Shown one piece after another: positions 12,620 through 22,165 of a stretch of DNA of 64,000 nucleotides (the first letter of the stretch is position 1; every line of letters begins with the position of its first letter). The notes under the pieces were generated by a model, which was not told the DNA's origin, ran no database searches, and was given only the letters and a program-made list of their open reading frames with translations. Where the stretch lies: positions 607,747-671,746 of the forward strand of contig NW_008710892.1 of assembly GCF_000327385.1 (NCBI RefSeq). The letters run 5' to 3'. The translations under genes were made by a program, and so were the position numbers. Source of the stretch: Lottia gigantea. Lineage: Eukaryota > Mollusca > Gastropoda > Lottiidae.

Positions 12620-15600
12620 ATAAATAATATAAATAATATAAATAATATAAATAAATATAGCTGGGTATAAAACATCAGTTATTATTTTTATGCTAATTTT
12701 TCAATCATTTATTTGATCAGTTTAATACTATATTAATATTCATAGAAATCTAAATAAGATTCATATCTGGCCAGTTCCAAATTTCATTTTTAATTATTGA
12801 TTGTTGGTTCTGATGAAATCTGGCAGTGAAGCGAATATAAAAATCCAATGCTACTTTCTCCACTTGTGTGAACATCCAGCTCAAGATCTCTGGGGTTTGT
12901 CTGGAGAAATACTGTCAAATTATCATATGAATATAACGTAAATTCAACTCGTACACTCTTATTTCCAGGTGTGTAACCAGTGGCGGCGCCCTCAATTGTA
13001 CCCCCACTTTATTTTCAACAAATCTAAAATATTTTTTCTCCGAAATATGTGTCAAAGTGCACAAAATCAAATTTTCTTGAGAAAACTCTCCAAGACGCTC
13101 TATGAGAAGCTTGTGGCTATGACACCACCACACAGCAGTTGTTCCCCCATTGAATCAGTCTGCCCCCTGTTTGTACCCCCAGTCTCGGAAGGCTGGCACT
13201 GCCAGTGTATGTAACTTCATTCAGGTAAATAACTCATGCTGAATTTAACAAAATTTAACTTTCTAAAATCAATTAGCAAAATATATCATTTATACAATGT
13301 CTATACTATAAAGGTGGTTACTGTTTGAAGTCTACTGAAAGCATGCAGTTCGAGTTTCAACACTGTAGAAGCTAAAGATCCTAATTTTCTACATAGATAT
13401 GTGTCAATTTTTAAACAATATAAAATATTTGAAATAATTCATTCAAAAGTATGTCATTCAAATTATTCGACAAAATATTTAGACTGTGAAAACATAGTTG
13501 AATCGGAAAATTTAATATTTTCTCTCATGACTAAATCGAACATAATAAAATAATCTAAATATGCAAATCTATTTTTAATATACTTTCAACTTGCATATAT
13601 TTGCATATTTAATTAGCATCATTCTAGGATAGCATTGTATAATAAACAGAGGAATAGAGGAAGGAATGAAAGAACAGAAAAGGTGAATGAATGAATGAAT
13701 GAATGAATGAATGAATGAATGAATGAATGAATGAATGAATGAATGAATGAATGAATGAATGAATGAATGAATGAATGAATAAAACTATTAAAGAATTATT
13801 CAGTCATCTTGAAATGGTATTAAGAAAGAAGAAAGAAAGTCAAAGGGTCTTGTATCTTGAACCACCCCCTTCAATGGTCTATAAAAACTCTCCAGTCTCA
13901 AACACAAGGAGGTAAATTAATACATAAACTTCTCTTTATATCCCATCTACCTGACCTCAATGAATTTATAGCCATCATATGAAGGGCTATTTAGAGCTAT
14001 CAAGGACAAAGATTTTTGTCCAATTGGACACTGGACATTGGACTAATGGTAGATCTGAGTTAAAATTCTTGAAACAAAAATTACTTATTATCATTATACA
14101 GATTAAGCCCCTCCCACTTTCAATTTTTTTTTATCATTTACATAGGAAAGAATTGTCTTTCAACAAGTCAGGATTTAGTCTAGTATGTCAAATATTACTG
14201 TCATCTTTGGACATCATTTACTTGTTTCTTTACTTGAAAAGAGGGTGGCCAGAAGTTGAAGCCTGAAGATCCTCAAACCAACTCTAATCAGCACTAATAT
14301 CGTTATAAACAAAACATCACAACAAGCTGTACATCAGTATATTCTATTGTTTATATATCCTACTGTTTTGATCTAATTGTTCTCATTAAATAATATTGGG
14401 TCATTGAAATATTCAAAAGAACCTCCTACTGTGCAGAATATAATTAGGCCAAAGATAACTGATACCGGTAATGCCTTGCAGTCTGGAATGCAGACAATAT
14501 ATAAAGATTATCAGTAAGACTCTAGTTTTGAATTAAAATATAAAAGTTTGTTTATAAATGGTAGAAATATTTGCTGACTGAAGTAATTTATGGTATGTGA
14601 TATCCAAAGAGTATATATAATATATTAATAATGCCCAGTAAATACACACTAGCTAATACACAGTATTACAATGTTCCACTTGACTTGAGAGGTTATTAGT
14701 CATATAACACTTACTTTTAATATTACATAGTCATATATTATTACAATATAGTGACTATTTAATACTAATCTGACATGTACCCCCTCTCCTCTCTCTCACT
14801 GTCAAAAATATATCCCCCTCCCTCTTTTAAACCATAGGAAAGGTCTAAGGCACACAACACTTTCGTTTAATATTACATAGCTGTGTATATTTCTTATGTA
14901 GTTTACTAATACTGTATGGATCTTCACTACTATACTAAACGTCATCTCCCCCCTCCCACCAATCCCCCTACACTACCCCAACCTCCACAGTCAAAAATAT
15001 GCCCCTATCTAAATTTTTCTTATATCAGCATACCAACTGAAAAGTTCTCATTATGATTATTTGGCAATTTCTTTTCAGTAGTTTAATTCCTTTATCTGGA
15101 GTAAAAGGGATGATAATGATAAATTCTCTAATCTGACCTAGAGGCTATATGATATATTATCATGTCACTGGTATTTAACTATATTTGATGTATGAGGGAT
15201 TATCACACACTTTTAATAAAGCTGTTCTAATAGGTTTAACAAGTAATTGAATAACAGAATCAATCAGATGAGTTTTATAACATTATCTAATGAGCATTTA
15301 GGAAATATTAGGTCATGGTTTTCATATCAAAAATAAAATTCCCTGAAAGTCAAAAATCAATTTGGCAATTTGATAAAAATCAAAATATTGCTCTAGATAT
15401 TTTGTTTTTTTTAAATTCTTGTAGACTTGACTCTAACCAACAGATGTCATCCAGTGAAGAGTCAGAAAAACTAAAGATGTATATTGTATCTGAATGATGA
15501 TATACTAATAAAACTGTTCTTATTCAACATTCGATATTTGGCCCGAGGTATAATATGTAGGTATTTTGTATCAAATAGTATATAATAACTACTGTAGGCT

Positions 15601-17007
15601 AGACCTGACTCAAATAAAATAGAGTTGTAGGTGTATTTATACAGTCAGACCATGTTTTACATTATAAGATAAAAACTTGCTGACCTGTGACAGATATTTG
15701 ATAAGGAAGACTTGGGAAGAGAAGGGAGAAGAGAATTGTTCTTTCAAAAATTGACCTGCAGATTTTCCTTACTATTTAATTATTAATCTACTCTTTAGCC
15801 ATATACACTCAAACAGACACTTTAAAATAGTGGAGCCTTAGCTGGTCAAGAATGTCAACTTCAACCCGACCTCCCCCTCCCCCTCACTCCCTCTTCAACC
15901 CCCCTTCCCCCAAAAAATATATTCTATAACTGAAGCCTGTTCAAGAACTACCCTATCAGCTTTTCTCTCATAGCCTATTACTACATAACCGTATCATTAT
16001 AAACACTGCTTTAATCCTGTGCCAGTGCTTTCTGTTGAATAGTAACTTGTTACCTTTCAACCACCCTAATCTCTACACAATAGAGTTTAATTAGAAGCTC
16101 ACATACAGTACCCCACCCCATTACAACTAAATCCATGTCAATGAATATAAATAATTCATTTTAAAGGTGATAAACTTGACAAATTAGTATTACATTATAT
16201 CACCAAGTTTCATATCCCAGCCTACTCATATCTTAGTAATTAAATGCTAGTACAGTAGAAGTTATACCCAACTTACTCACTTCACTGTTTTACATCCTTG
16301 TCAGATAACTATTTAATTATTTCATATTTAAAATAGTTTTCAAATTTGAGGAAAAACGTGCAGTTACTACAATAAAAGGGTAATTTATTTAGAAGCAAAC
16401 TAAAACCTAATATTTCATATTCTTATACCTCATATTGCCCTCCAGTGATAAATACTAGAAGTTAATAGTTGTGCTGGTCATAAAGCCTCTATACATATAT
16501 AAAACATTGAAAACTTGACTATCAAAGGGAGATTGAATATAATGACCAGAAGATGAACATTGATAGAGTTCAGCTACAGAAATAACCTCATATACTGTAG
16601 ACTATAACTTCATATACCACAGTAATATTAAACGATATTGCCCCGAGATATAGGCCTACATGAGTATATAACATACCGGTATATCTTCAAAATAATTTAT
16701 ATATAAAATTTGCAACCTTTTCATAAACTTACCTGATTCCAATTGGGATTTATTTCCGATTTTACAACTTCAGTTTTTTTCTTTTGGCCTAAAAGATACA
16801 AAATTATCAAAAATACAAGATTATCTGCAAAGGTTAAACTATTCACCCGTTCGGTCAGTTTTGAGCCGGTGTTTACATTCCGAAAACTTTATAAATAGAA
16901 TAAAACTTTTTACCTAGAAAAGTTATAGATGCGTACGGATCGCATTCTCCAAACGTTTCCGGATTGGGAACGTTGGTAGCTCCGATTACAATAATTTGTA
17001 AAGACAT
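3963..17007 (-). CDS. DYSF/MYOF-like: Type-I ferlin (dysferlin/myoferlin-like), first five coding exons, partial
   Basis: Ferlins are large tail-anchored multi-C2 proteins of Ca2+-dependent membrane fusion and repair. Exons on the minus strand are 16,914-17,007, 16,733-16,788, 7,361-7,452, 4,659-4,764 and 3,963-4,044, all GT-AG and phase-consistent (143 complete codons). The start MSLQIIVIGATNVP matches the N-terminal C2A of dysferlin and myoferlin. Further C2A landmarks are DPYASITF (residues 23-30), KKKT (34-37), NPNWN (45-49), LEFDLQGVP (52-60) and KDWERVGRNRLLG (72-84). A Gly/Ser-rich linker begins near residue 131 (PPAGKGGGSGSQ). The ATG opens the first exon and no upstream coding was seen. 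Intron 2 is about 9.3 kb. The gene continues beyond the left edge; I see no sixth exon between 1 and 3,962. The family call is confident; dysferlin versus myoferlin orthology is not resolvable from C2A alone. Confidence 0.9.
4065..4385. mobile_element. Inverted-repeat MITE of the TTAA-flanked family (degraded copy)
   Basis: Shares with the copies at 30,222 and 33,089 the arms GTGTATCGGGGACA, CACCATTCCAATTTT and, in the opposite arm, CAGGAACCACA and AAATTGGA. The right end reads CTCCT before TTAA at 4,386-4,389; the left end is eroded. It lies in ferlin intron 4. Confidence 0.75.
4430..4640 (-). mobile_element. SINE-A copy (tRNA-related)
   Basis: On the minus strand the copy starts near 4,640 with a tRNA-like head, CTAACCTGAAGGTCCACGGT then TCAATACCAGC (RNA polymerase III B-box-like). 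It continues through TTTTTCAACCTGGTGTCC to CACACTGCATGGTATTGCCC near 4,500. The same modules occur in the same order in the copies near 8,080 and 49,200. Confidence 0.7.
5700..7230. mobile_element. Scattered SINE-A fragments in ferlin intron 3
   Basis: Fragments with the core CATGC(A/C)GTG(T/A)GCAAT occur near 6,460, 6,625 and 7,080. The last, about 7,040-7,225, also carries CCTCAGTTTATTGT and CATGGGACATAAAC, the reverse complement of the SINE tail seen near 8,240. The remaining sequence is featureless AT-rich intron. Confidence 0.5.
7965..8003 (+). ncRNA. Hammerhead-ribozyme-like motif
   Basis: CTGATGA (7,972-7,978) is followed by a stem-loop with arms GGAT and ATCC (7,979-7,991), then GAAA (7,992-7,995), then AC-loop-GTC ending 8,003. 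The order CUGAUGA, stem II, GAAA, short stem III, GUC matches a minimal type-I hammerhead. Stem I does not close convincingly beside the core (CATG can pair with CATG at a distance), so activity is uncertain. It lies in ferlin intron 2. Confidence 0.4.
8048..8280 (+). mobile_element. SINE-A, best-preserved copy
   Basis: The head CTGAAGGTCCAGGATTCAAT then CCCAGC resembles a tRNA T-arm/B box. It is followed by TTTTTCAACCTGGTTTCC, TGGTGGGACAATAAACTGAG, CTATAGGCTGC and a tail of ACATAAAACTCCATTCATTT. Other copies show this is a dispersed family in the window. Confidence 0.75.
8738..8978. repeat. Four degenerate tandem copies of a unit of about 62-66 bp
   Basis: Units contain CTTTCAGAGAGTCCACATAG and TTTATTTGGTATTTAGGTTT. 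Single related copies occur near 3,606, 47,991, 48,880 and 57,205, so the unit is dispersed as well as tandem. Confidence 0.85.
9657..10503. repeat. 58-bp minisatellite in ferlin intron 2
   Basis: About 14.5 copies of a 58-bp unit containing TAGATCAGTTGTCTGAAGAT, CTCTACTTGTCAAACTTCAG and TAGGGATACAGGCTGAAA. Variation is mostly C/T and T/A at fixed positions, indicating recent amplification. Confidence 0.95.
10504..12977. other. Ferlin intron 2, mostly unique AT-rich sequence
   Basis: Contains a SINE-A head near 12,400-12,480 (AGTGGCTCTAAGACACTTGT) and an (AAAT)n microsatellite at about 12,586-12,655. Short open frames here lack splice or similarity support. Confidence 0.5.
12978..13207. mobile_element. 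hAT-like non-autonomous DNA element
   Basis: Left end CAGTGGCGGCGCC and right end (reverse complement) CACTGGCAGTGCC match at 10 of 13 positions. The flanks are near-identical 8-bp direct repeats, TGTGTAAC (12,970-12,977) and TATGTAAC (13,208-13,215). An 8-bp duplication and CA(G)TGG ends are typical of hAT elements. It is 230 bp long with no transposase. Confidence 0.7.
13683..13781. repeat. (TGAA)n microsatellite
   Basis: About 24 almost uninterrupted copies of the tetramer in ferlin intron 2. Confidence 0.97.
13782..16732. other. Remainder of ferlin intron 2
   Basis: AT-rich with pyrimidine-rich runs (for example 14,780-14,830 and 15,865-15,920) and a possible SINE-A relic near 14,465. 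No coding exon fits between the phased exons 2 and 3. Confidence 0.5.
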
Positions 17008-17189
17008 TCCTAAACTATTATTCCGATTTGAATGTTCAGATTTGATCCATACTAAAACTACGAGCCGATATTAACTATGTTCACCACCGCACCCTGCTCA
17101 CTTGTCGTCAGTATTGGTGAGAATTGTGGGAATATGAAATAAGAACGATAACTCTTGTTTTGATTAAAACTCATGTCGTCTGCTCTTCT

Positions 17190-17222
17190 CACCTGTAATC
17201 TTCACCTGGCAATTCACACCTG
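17190..17222. promoter_or_regulatory. Triplet of CACCTG E-boxes upstream of the ferlin
   Basis: CACCTG occurs at 17,190-17,195, 17,203-17,208 and 17,217-17,222, spaced 13 and 14 bp, about 185-215 bp upstream of the ferlin ATG. CACCTG/CAGGTG is an E-box recognised by bHLH E-proteins and Snail/ZEB-type zinc fingers. Function is inferred from clustering and position only. Confidence 0.4.
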
Positions 17223-17748
17223 TTGACAACACAGTTCAAGCCGTTACGCCGACATTACGCGAAAAGAATTGGCGTTTTACGTCGAACGTTTCTGAACCGT
17301 ACTGGGTTAACAACGATGGCTACAATGAAGGGAAATTTGCCAGGAAAAATGAGATAAGGCTACTTTTTTTTTTAAAAAAAGTTCAACAGTCGATCCTGAA
17401 GATATCAAATGCAATGTTCCAGGCAATTCTGCTGACAGACTCGGTGTCATTTTGACCACATAAAACTGCCTTTGTATTCAACAACTTTGGGAAGAACATT
17501 TCGCGAGAATGACATCAGGGGACTAGCATATTGAGTAGGCCTATACACACTGAATTGTTAGCCAGTTAGGTTTAGTTTATCGGTGAAAAAACATCGGAAA
17601 AATAACCTTTTTAAAATCCCTTTCAAGTATTCTCAAACTCGACAGGCCTATCCTTTATTCCGACGAATAAAACACCTTCCTTTACATGCAACTAAACATA
17701 CTATTTACATCTAGAAAGTGGTAATTAAATGACCAAAATTCGTCGGCA

Positions 17749-17910
17749 AGTGACGTGTTTGACGTATCACCATGTGACGTGTTTGACGTGTCGTCAAATG
17801 ACGTGTTTGACGTGTCGTCAAGTGACGTATTTGGCGAGTCACCAAGTGTCGTGTTTGACGTACTATTTATTTCTATCAGTCTATATAAATTATGTCGTTA
17901 TGTGACGTGT
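17749..17910. repeat. 24-bp tandem array of TGACGT (CRE half-site) motifs upstream of the ferlin
   Basis: TGACGT appears nine times in about 160 bp: at 17,751, 17,760, 17,775, 17,784, 17,799, 17,808, 17,823, 17,856 and 17,902. The register is a 24-bp unit holding two sites 9 bp apart, with one degenerate site near 17,832. The array lies about 745 bp upstream of the ferlin ATG. Open frames across it (DVFDVSS repeats) follow from the 24-bp period and are not a gene. Confidence 0.8.
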
Positions 17911-20900
17911 TTAACACATGTTAGATCCATTTCATTCATATGAATATTTTGATTACTATATCGTACCCTGGAAAATAGTTCTATATCATTCAACAAACTG
18001 ATGACAAACAAACTGGAGAACAATAATTCGAGTTACAATTGGGGTTGAAATTGATTTATTATTCATACTTGACTTCGATAAAAGTGTTCAAAGTGACAGT
18101 CAAATATCTGAATTATCATACCAATGGAGTAGCCAGACCATAATCTGCGGTCATTTAAGGCGAAATTTGATGACACTCACCTTGCCCCTTGATTTAGGGC
18201 TACTTTGGATGGTCAATAGCCAACCGACTGATACCGGTTAATAATAAGGGCGAGCAACCAGTGGCGGAGCCAGGTTGACGAGCCAGGGGGTGAAATATCT
18301 GAGGTTGGCCGAATTTTTTAATCTAGTTATGGTAGTCATGCCTGAAAAACTTGCATTCGGGGCTGCGAGAGTGGGGAATGGCTGACCCCTCTGTCCCTGT
18401 GGGCATAATCGGCGGTTCTACGTGAGGAGGTTAGATATATATCAATATGCCGATTTTATCTAGCACCAATTGCTTGAAGCTGACATACGTTTTGTGCTCA
18501 CTTTCAGAACAAAAGCAGGAACATGATTGTGTTCAGCGAAGTTAAGTCTAATTTTTCTTGACTAACATTAAATGGGACGCCGTTAGTCAGCTGATAATAA
18601 AATTTGTTCTGAATTGTACGGTATTCATTGCGATAGTATAGTATATTGACAACGTAATATAGACAACGACGTCATTTTTTATCACCTGCCAATATACGGA
18701 TCGTACGTCAACCAAATATATCTTCATCGTTACCTGATTGTTTGAATCTAACAATGTTAAATATGTATTTCTCAACAGTGACATTAGTAACAAGTTTAAA
18801 TGCATGATTTAATCTACACAAAAACCGTATGGATCATCAGGTTCTGTGACAACTACAACTAGAAACACATAGCAATTTCATGGTTTATGTCCAATGGGTT
18901 CCTTAGAGAAACAGCTTGCAAATAAGGCAAATTTCAGCTCGCAAATTGTAAGGGAATGAAGCTACAGGGCAATATGTAAATTAGATGAGCACCCAACATG
19001 GATCTAAAGGGTCTAATTGGTAAATCTAGCTGTTTGGTAGCCCCCTCCCGCCTCTTTCTTTACTTAATGACGAATCAATAACACAGTTTTGAGTTTTTAG
19101 TATGAATAATGTTTAAATGGTAAAAATGTTAATAATAATAATAATAATAATATTAATTATATGTATAAAGAGTTTGTATACATCATAATAATAATAATAA
19201 TAATAGAAATTATACATTATACAAATAACTATTCTTCATCAAAAAATAACAAAATCTTGGATCTGTTTCATTTTATCAGATTATCTTGCGATACTTTTAT
19301 AGTGTCTCTAATTTATCCAAGATGTTGATTCTCCAGAAGGAGCAAAAGTATTTTGATTCCCATGCTGTCTTTTAATAATTGTGTTCACCTTTTGGATTGC
19401 CGTTTAACCCATACAATTATTGCATATTGAGAGGCAGAAATGTATACCCTTCAAGAACCTAAAAGTTACTCTTGAGTCAGCAAGAAAAATTTACCGTTAA
19501 ACATTATCTTTAGGTTAAGAAGGGATGAGCATTAGACTCGCAATTATACAGTAGGAACTACACAGCAAGATATTCTGATCATATCAAACTATCCATAAAA
19601 CAATCAAAAAGCAAAACAATATTTTTTTCTAATCTATATTAATTCCTAAATCAAAACAAAGGTTTCTCAATTGAAGAATGATTTTTCAAGAAGTCTATAC
19701 TTGAAATTTTTGACAAGAGTCGATTCTAACGTTATTCAAAAACATTGAACAAAGAGTCGTTAGTTTGAAGGAAATGCCAAAATCATCTACCAAACTAGAT
19801 CTAGAAATCAGACAGGCAAAAATAGATCATGAGTTATTGCCCTTGTTCTGAAACAAATTCAACCCCCTCTGTCACAAATTGAAATGGGCAAAATTGTAAA
19901 AAGGCCAGGCCTAATTTTCACCCTAATAAAGATCTTATTATTATTATTATTATTATCTTTTGGTTTGAAAACACCACGTAAGAATAGCAAGAAAGCTAAA
20001 TATTTAACCCCTGCAAAAATCACGACTTCTTGAAAATTTATTTTTGAATACTCTCAGTCTGACTAGAGAGAAACTTGAGCACAAACAAAGAAAATACAAA
20101 ATCTTAATACAAAATAAAATAAATTTTAGCAAAAAATTACACACTACCAGAGCTTATTATAAAGAAAAGTTGCTTCAAATTCATAAAAGTCTGAGTTGAA
20201 TGTAACATTTTTGCATTTTGACCGACATTGACCGATGTCCGACAGATTCTCAGACGTTTGGGCTACCCTGTAGGACACAGGAACTTCCAAAAGAGTCCAT
20301 GACCCATGTATACACTATATGAATTTTCTGTTTCCTGAATTTTGTTTTTAACTCCATTATAGGAAGTTACAACTATTCATGTAACGCATCTTCAGACAAA
20401 AATACCATATCCAATTCCTAATGTCAAATTTCAGCTTCAAATTTTTAATCAAGGTTGAAATTTCTAGGAGCAATTCAAATTATGACATTATAATTAAAAA
20501 TATGAATATAAAGCTTTGATATTCCAGTTATTAAAGTCTTTGCACCAACAATAGCAGATCATAATAAAGGTGACTTTGAACACAGCTTCACAAATAAGTC
20601 AGAAATATATCAAAATAAGGCAAAACAATATTCATATTATAATATAGTATATAAGGCAAGATTATATAAGTCTCAAATTTACATATTTATCTACAAAAAT
20701 TTACACTTTTATTACAAATATTATACTGAGCTACTAGTTACCCCTTTTCTTCACTTTATTGCAAAAAAAACAAAACAAAATAAATACATTAAGTTGAAAT
20801 AAAAAAAAGTTCTTTTGAAATAAATATTTTATTAAAAAAGATGCATAATTTTGTAAGAATTTGTTTTGGTAGTTGTCAATTTTTAAAGAAATATTCAGGA

Positions 20901-21244
20901 TAGAAATCGGAAGAATCGTAATAAATGTTCAAAGGAGTTCAAGTGTGCTTAAAGGCTTTTATTTCTAATTTTTTATGTGTTCTTCTCATTTTTAAAAACA
21001 ACAAAATCAAGAAAATGGGTAATATAAAACATTATGCATTAAAAAATATCAAAATTAACAAAAAAATCTGAAAAATCAGCAGGAACTAGAACTATAAATA
21101 GTTGAAATTGGAAGCCTAATTTCTTTGGACAACTATAAGCTAATTATGATCCTGATTGCTTTTTAAAACACATGCAAATAATTCCTTTATCAAAAATCAA
21201 AATAAGAAAACTTAAATATATTTCAAAAAATGTACAATTTATGA
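17911..21244. other. Spacer between the ferlin 5' end and the CARMIL 3' end
   Basis: Both neighbouring genes run on the minus strand. The spacer holds an element-end-like sequence CAGTGGCGGAGCCAGG at about 18,258, (TAA)n at 19,131-19,205 and (ATT)n near 19,935. I recognise no gene; the open frame at 18,587-18,805 has no supporting feature. Confidence 0.5.
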
Positions 21245-21545
21245 AATATTATAATGAGAATGTAAATTGTTGAAAAATTGTGTACAAATAAACTCAGAAG
21301 TAGTATACCATATAAATTGATGATGATGATAATGTAAATTGTTGAAACATTGTATACAATAAAACTCAGGTGTAGTATACCATATAAACTGATGATGACA
21401 ATGTAAATTGTTGAAACATTGTATACAATAACACTCAGGAGTAGTATACCATATAAACTGATGATGACAATGTAAATTGTTGAAACATTGTATGCACTTA
21501 AACACAAGAGAAGTAGCCTACTAATGTAAATTGTTGAAACGTTGT
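21245..21545. repeat. 69-bp tandem array, copy 1
   Basis: Four units of 69 bp (GTAAATTGTTGAAACATTGT, then ACAATAAAACTCAGGAGTAG and TATACCATATAAACTGATGA) just downstream of the CARMIL stop, possibly within its 3' UTR. A flank containing GGAGTAAAATT and GCCCCTAAA is shared with the array at 47,470. Confidence 0.9.
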
Positions 21546-22165
21546 TTTATTGAACAAGGAGTAAAATTCTATAAAAATTGTGTTACAATAATTAATAAAA
21601 GTAAATGGTAAACTAAATTATTCTAAATATTGTTTATTTGATGTCCGTAAATTTATTGTGTCCTTTATCAAGTTGGCCCCTAAAAATTTTATTATATTTA
21701 TGGCCATTTGAATTTGAAATAATTGTGATCCTTTTTTGTATGTGGGCTTTTTAATGAGACCTTAGCATGTTCCTTTTTGAACAAAAAGCTAATACTATTG
21801 TCCTGTTGGTTAACGTTTCTGCTAATTGCTTTCTTCAGAAACACTTCAGTAGCTTATGATCATATTTTTTCTGTCTTTCCTTCACTTATAGAAAGTTAAG
21901 AATTTTATGTGAATTTGTGATATAATCTAAAAAAGCTAGTTTGGCTACTGCTATATAGACAGATTTCTACGATGTCTTATTAGCAGTCAAGAAACTTTTC
22001 AGCACTCTATGTTTTCTACATGAAATTGTTAACGAATTTTTACAAAAATCATTTGATGGAGATCAAAAATTAAATTTATGCAAGTTTGCTGTTCAAAGGC
22101 ATATTAATGACAGTAACTAAGTTCTCAAATTATAATCAAAATAACAAAAAAAACAAATTATCCAA
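21546..22165 (-). other. Probable CARMIL 3' UTR
   Basis: Follows the TGA at 22,166. Minus-strand AATAAA candidates (TTTATT on the plus strand) occur near 21,546 and 21,634. The true cleavage site cannot be told from sequence alone. Confidence 0.35.

Noticed and set aside
18251-18430. Second hAT-like element
   Set aside because: Only the left-end motif CAGTGGCGGAGCCAGG is visible; no matching right end or target duplication was found.
21223-21507. Two overlapping minus-strand open frames with repeated hydrophobic peptides
   Set aside because: Translations of the 69-bp array (23 codons per unit).
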